Below are positions 62,837 through 64,000 of a stretch of 64,000 bases of DNA, piece after piece. Source of the stretch: Nyssa sinensis (lineage: Eukaryota > Streptophyta > Magnoliopsida > Cornales > Nyssaceae); contig CM018031.1 of the NCBI GenBank assembly GCA_008638375.1, forward strand, positions 17,412,915-17,476,914, given 5' to 3'. Each line of letters begins with the position of its first letter. The first letter of the stretch is position 1. A program made the translations under genes and the position numbers. The notes beneath the pieces are model-generated. The model was not told the DNA's origin. It worked only from the letters and a program-made list of their open reading frames with translations, and made no database searches.

Positions 62837-64000
62837 GTTAGGAAATTTAGAGAATTTATGTTGGCAATTCTTCTCTAAAAGGTTGTAATTCTTTAGACGT
62901 ATAATTTTTTAGTCAAGTGGTTTATTTCTAGTCATGAAGCGAAGACTCAAGAAGCCTCACAACTACATCAATGTCTAAAAAAGTGTGCAATTCAAGGTAC
63001 GTATTCATGCAAATCATGCATTATATTTAGGCACTACACCTTAGAATTATTTTTAAGTATAGATATGAACTTTACCATGGTTAAAATGACCTTAACTATG
63101 AATTAATTTTGACTATAGGCTAGGTTTACTTATGGGAATTACATATTAGGAAATTTCTAAACTTATTTCAATATTTTTAAAAGCTATTTCAAAAATCGTG
63201 TTTATTGTGTCAAAAAATGCAAAATTGAATTCCAATAGCTTCCCCATCTGAACGGAGGGAAGGTCCCATCTGAATGGTAAGCTAGCTCTCGATCAAACAC
63301 GTGCGGGATTTTAATTATGTGTCATTTTGGCTAAAATTTCTAGTTTCATGCATTATGCCTTTTTCAGCTAGGTTTCGATTTTGTTCATAAAATGTTTAGT
63401 ACAAATACGGTAGTAATTGATAAATAGCTATAACGCTAGCCTCTTGAAACACATATATTATTGGTAGATTCTATAGCTTTAGTTTTCTTTTTCTTTTTCT
63501 TTTATAAAGTAAGTTCTTTGCAAGGTTCTAAACCTTTTGGGTTAAATTCTATATACCTAATGTTGGGTTAGGAAACGTAAGTGCATATAAAAGGTCAGAG
63601 TATGGACTAAAATTGCATGGGATTTGCACACTCTTGGAGGTAATAGATCTATGGGTCGTGGATGGTGCTAAACTGAAGGTGCAGAAAGCTAATCATGTTT
63701 GAAAAAGTCTATGAGAAGTTTCAAATAGACTAGCAGTAAACCACTAGAGGTGGTAGGTTAGCTATTTGATGGGTCATAACTTTGCGGACTTGTACTGTGT
63801 TCTTATTTATTTGTGGATCTTTTGCAGCTTGGTGTAGATTTTATTCCTCTTAAGGGTTTCACACATAAAACCTTTGTATATCTATTTTTGTGGAATAAAT
63901 AATATCATCGTGATTTTAGCATAAACTTGAGATCTTTGATATTTCACAAGCGAATATCTTCGATGGTATTCTATCTTAGTACAAATAAGTATATTAAACT
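62837..64000 (+). repeat. Probable LTR, second copy of the 40508 repeat, runs off the window
   Basis: It starts TGTTAGGAAATTTAGAGAAT directly at the break in LINE-3. Blocks TTTTGACTATAGGCTA, CTAGCCTCTTGAA and TCTATATACCTAATG match the copy at 40508-41430. AAGGGTTTCACACATAAAAC near 63850 resembles segments common near the 3' end of Copia LTRs. Confidence 0.5.

Overview
The window is nuclear DNA from a flowering plant, most likely a eudicot with a large, repeat-rich genome. It is AT-rich, its genes have many short introns, and nearly everything else is retrotransposon in layers of decay. No tools were run: every call rests on reading translations, splice sites, terminal motifs and target-site duplications (TSDs) by eye. 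Outer limits of decayed elements are approximate. I saw no rRNA, tRNA or CRISPR.

The only host genes I support are two glycoside hydrolase family 1 (GH1) beta-glucosidases of the beta-primeverosidase/cyanogenic-glucosidase type. They lie tail to tail: an apparently intact 13-exon gene on the + strand (18826-22721; 529 residues predicted) and a 13-exon paralogue on the - strand (36068-31073). Eleven of the 13 exons have matching lengths apart from a 2-base excess in exon 8. That excess shifts the frame and makes the second copy a probable pseudogene. About 8.3 kb of retroelement debris separates them.

Layout. 1-5270: 3' part of a Tat/Ogre-lineage Ty3/gypsy element (+), with a tandem array of hairpins, two antisense coding regions and a 3' LTR. 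5280-14240: a decayed L1-type LINE (+), split by a 4.27-kb solo LTR (8567-12834). 14240-18750: AT-rich intergenic DNA with an L1 tail fragment and a Stowaway-type MITE. 18750-22840: functional GH1 gene. 22840-30900: L1 tails, an LTR fragment and a second, nearly full-length LINE (+). 30956-36120: GH1 pseudogene, with a 249-bp TRIM, an L1 tail and a triplicated splice acceptor in its introns. 36120-42030: sparse DNA with two Copia-type LTRs. 42035-58473: an Ogre-like element (-) that has gag remnants but no recognisable pol, with a second LTR element nested in its 3' LTR. 58480-61340: remains of a Ty3/gypsy gag-pol (-). 61560-62836: a third LINE fragment (+). 62837-64000: a probable LTR that runs off the window.

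The mobile elements are mostly dead copies with stop codons and frameshifts. The most interesting items are: a tandem array at the left edge whose units keep a hairpin while the stem sequence changes on both sides; antisense genes with their own TATA-like motifs inside the Tat-type element; the inverted GH1 pair with one copy freshly broken; and an LTR insertion whose two ends do not match.
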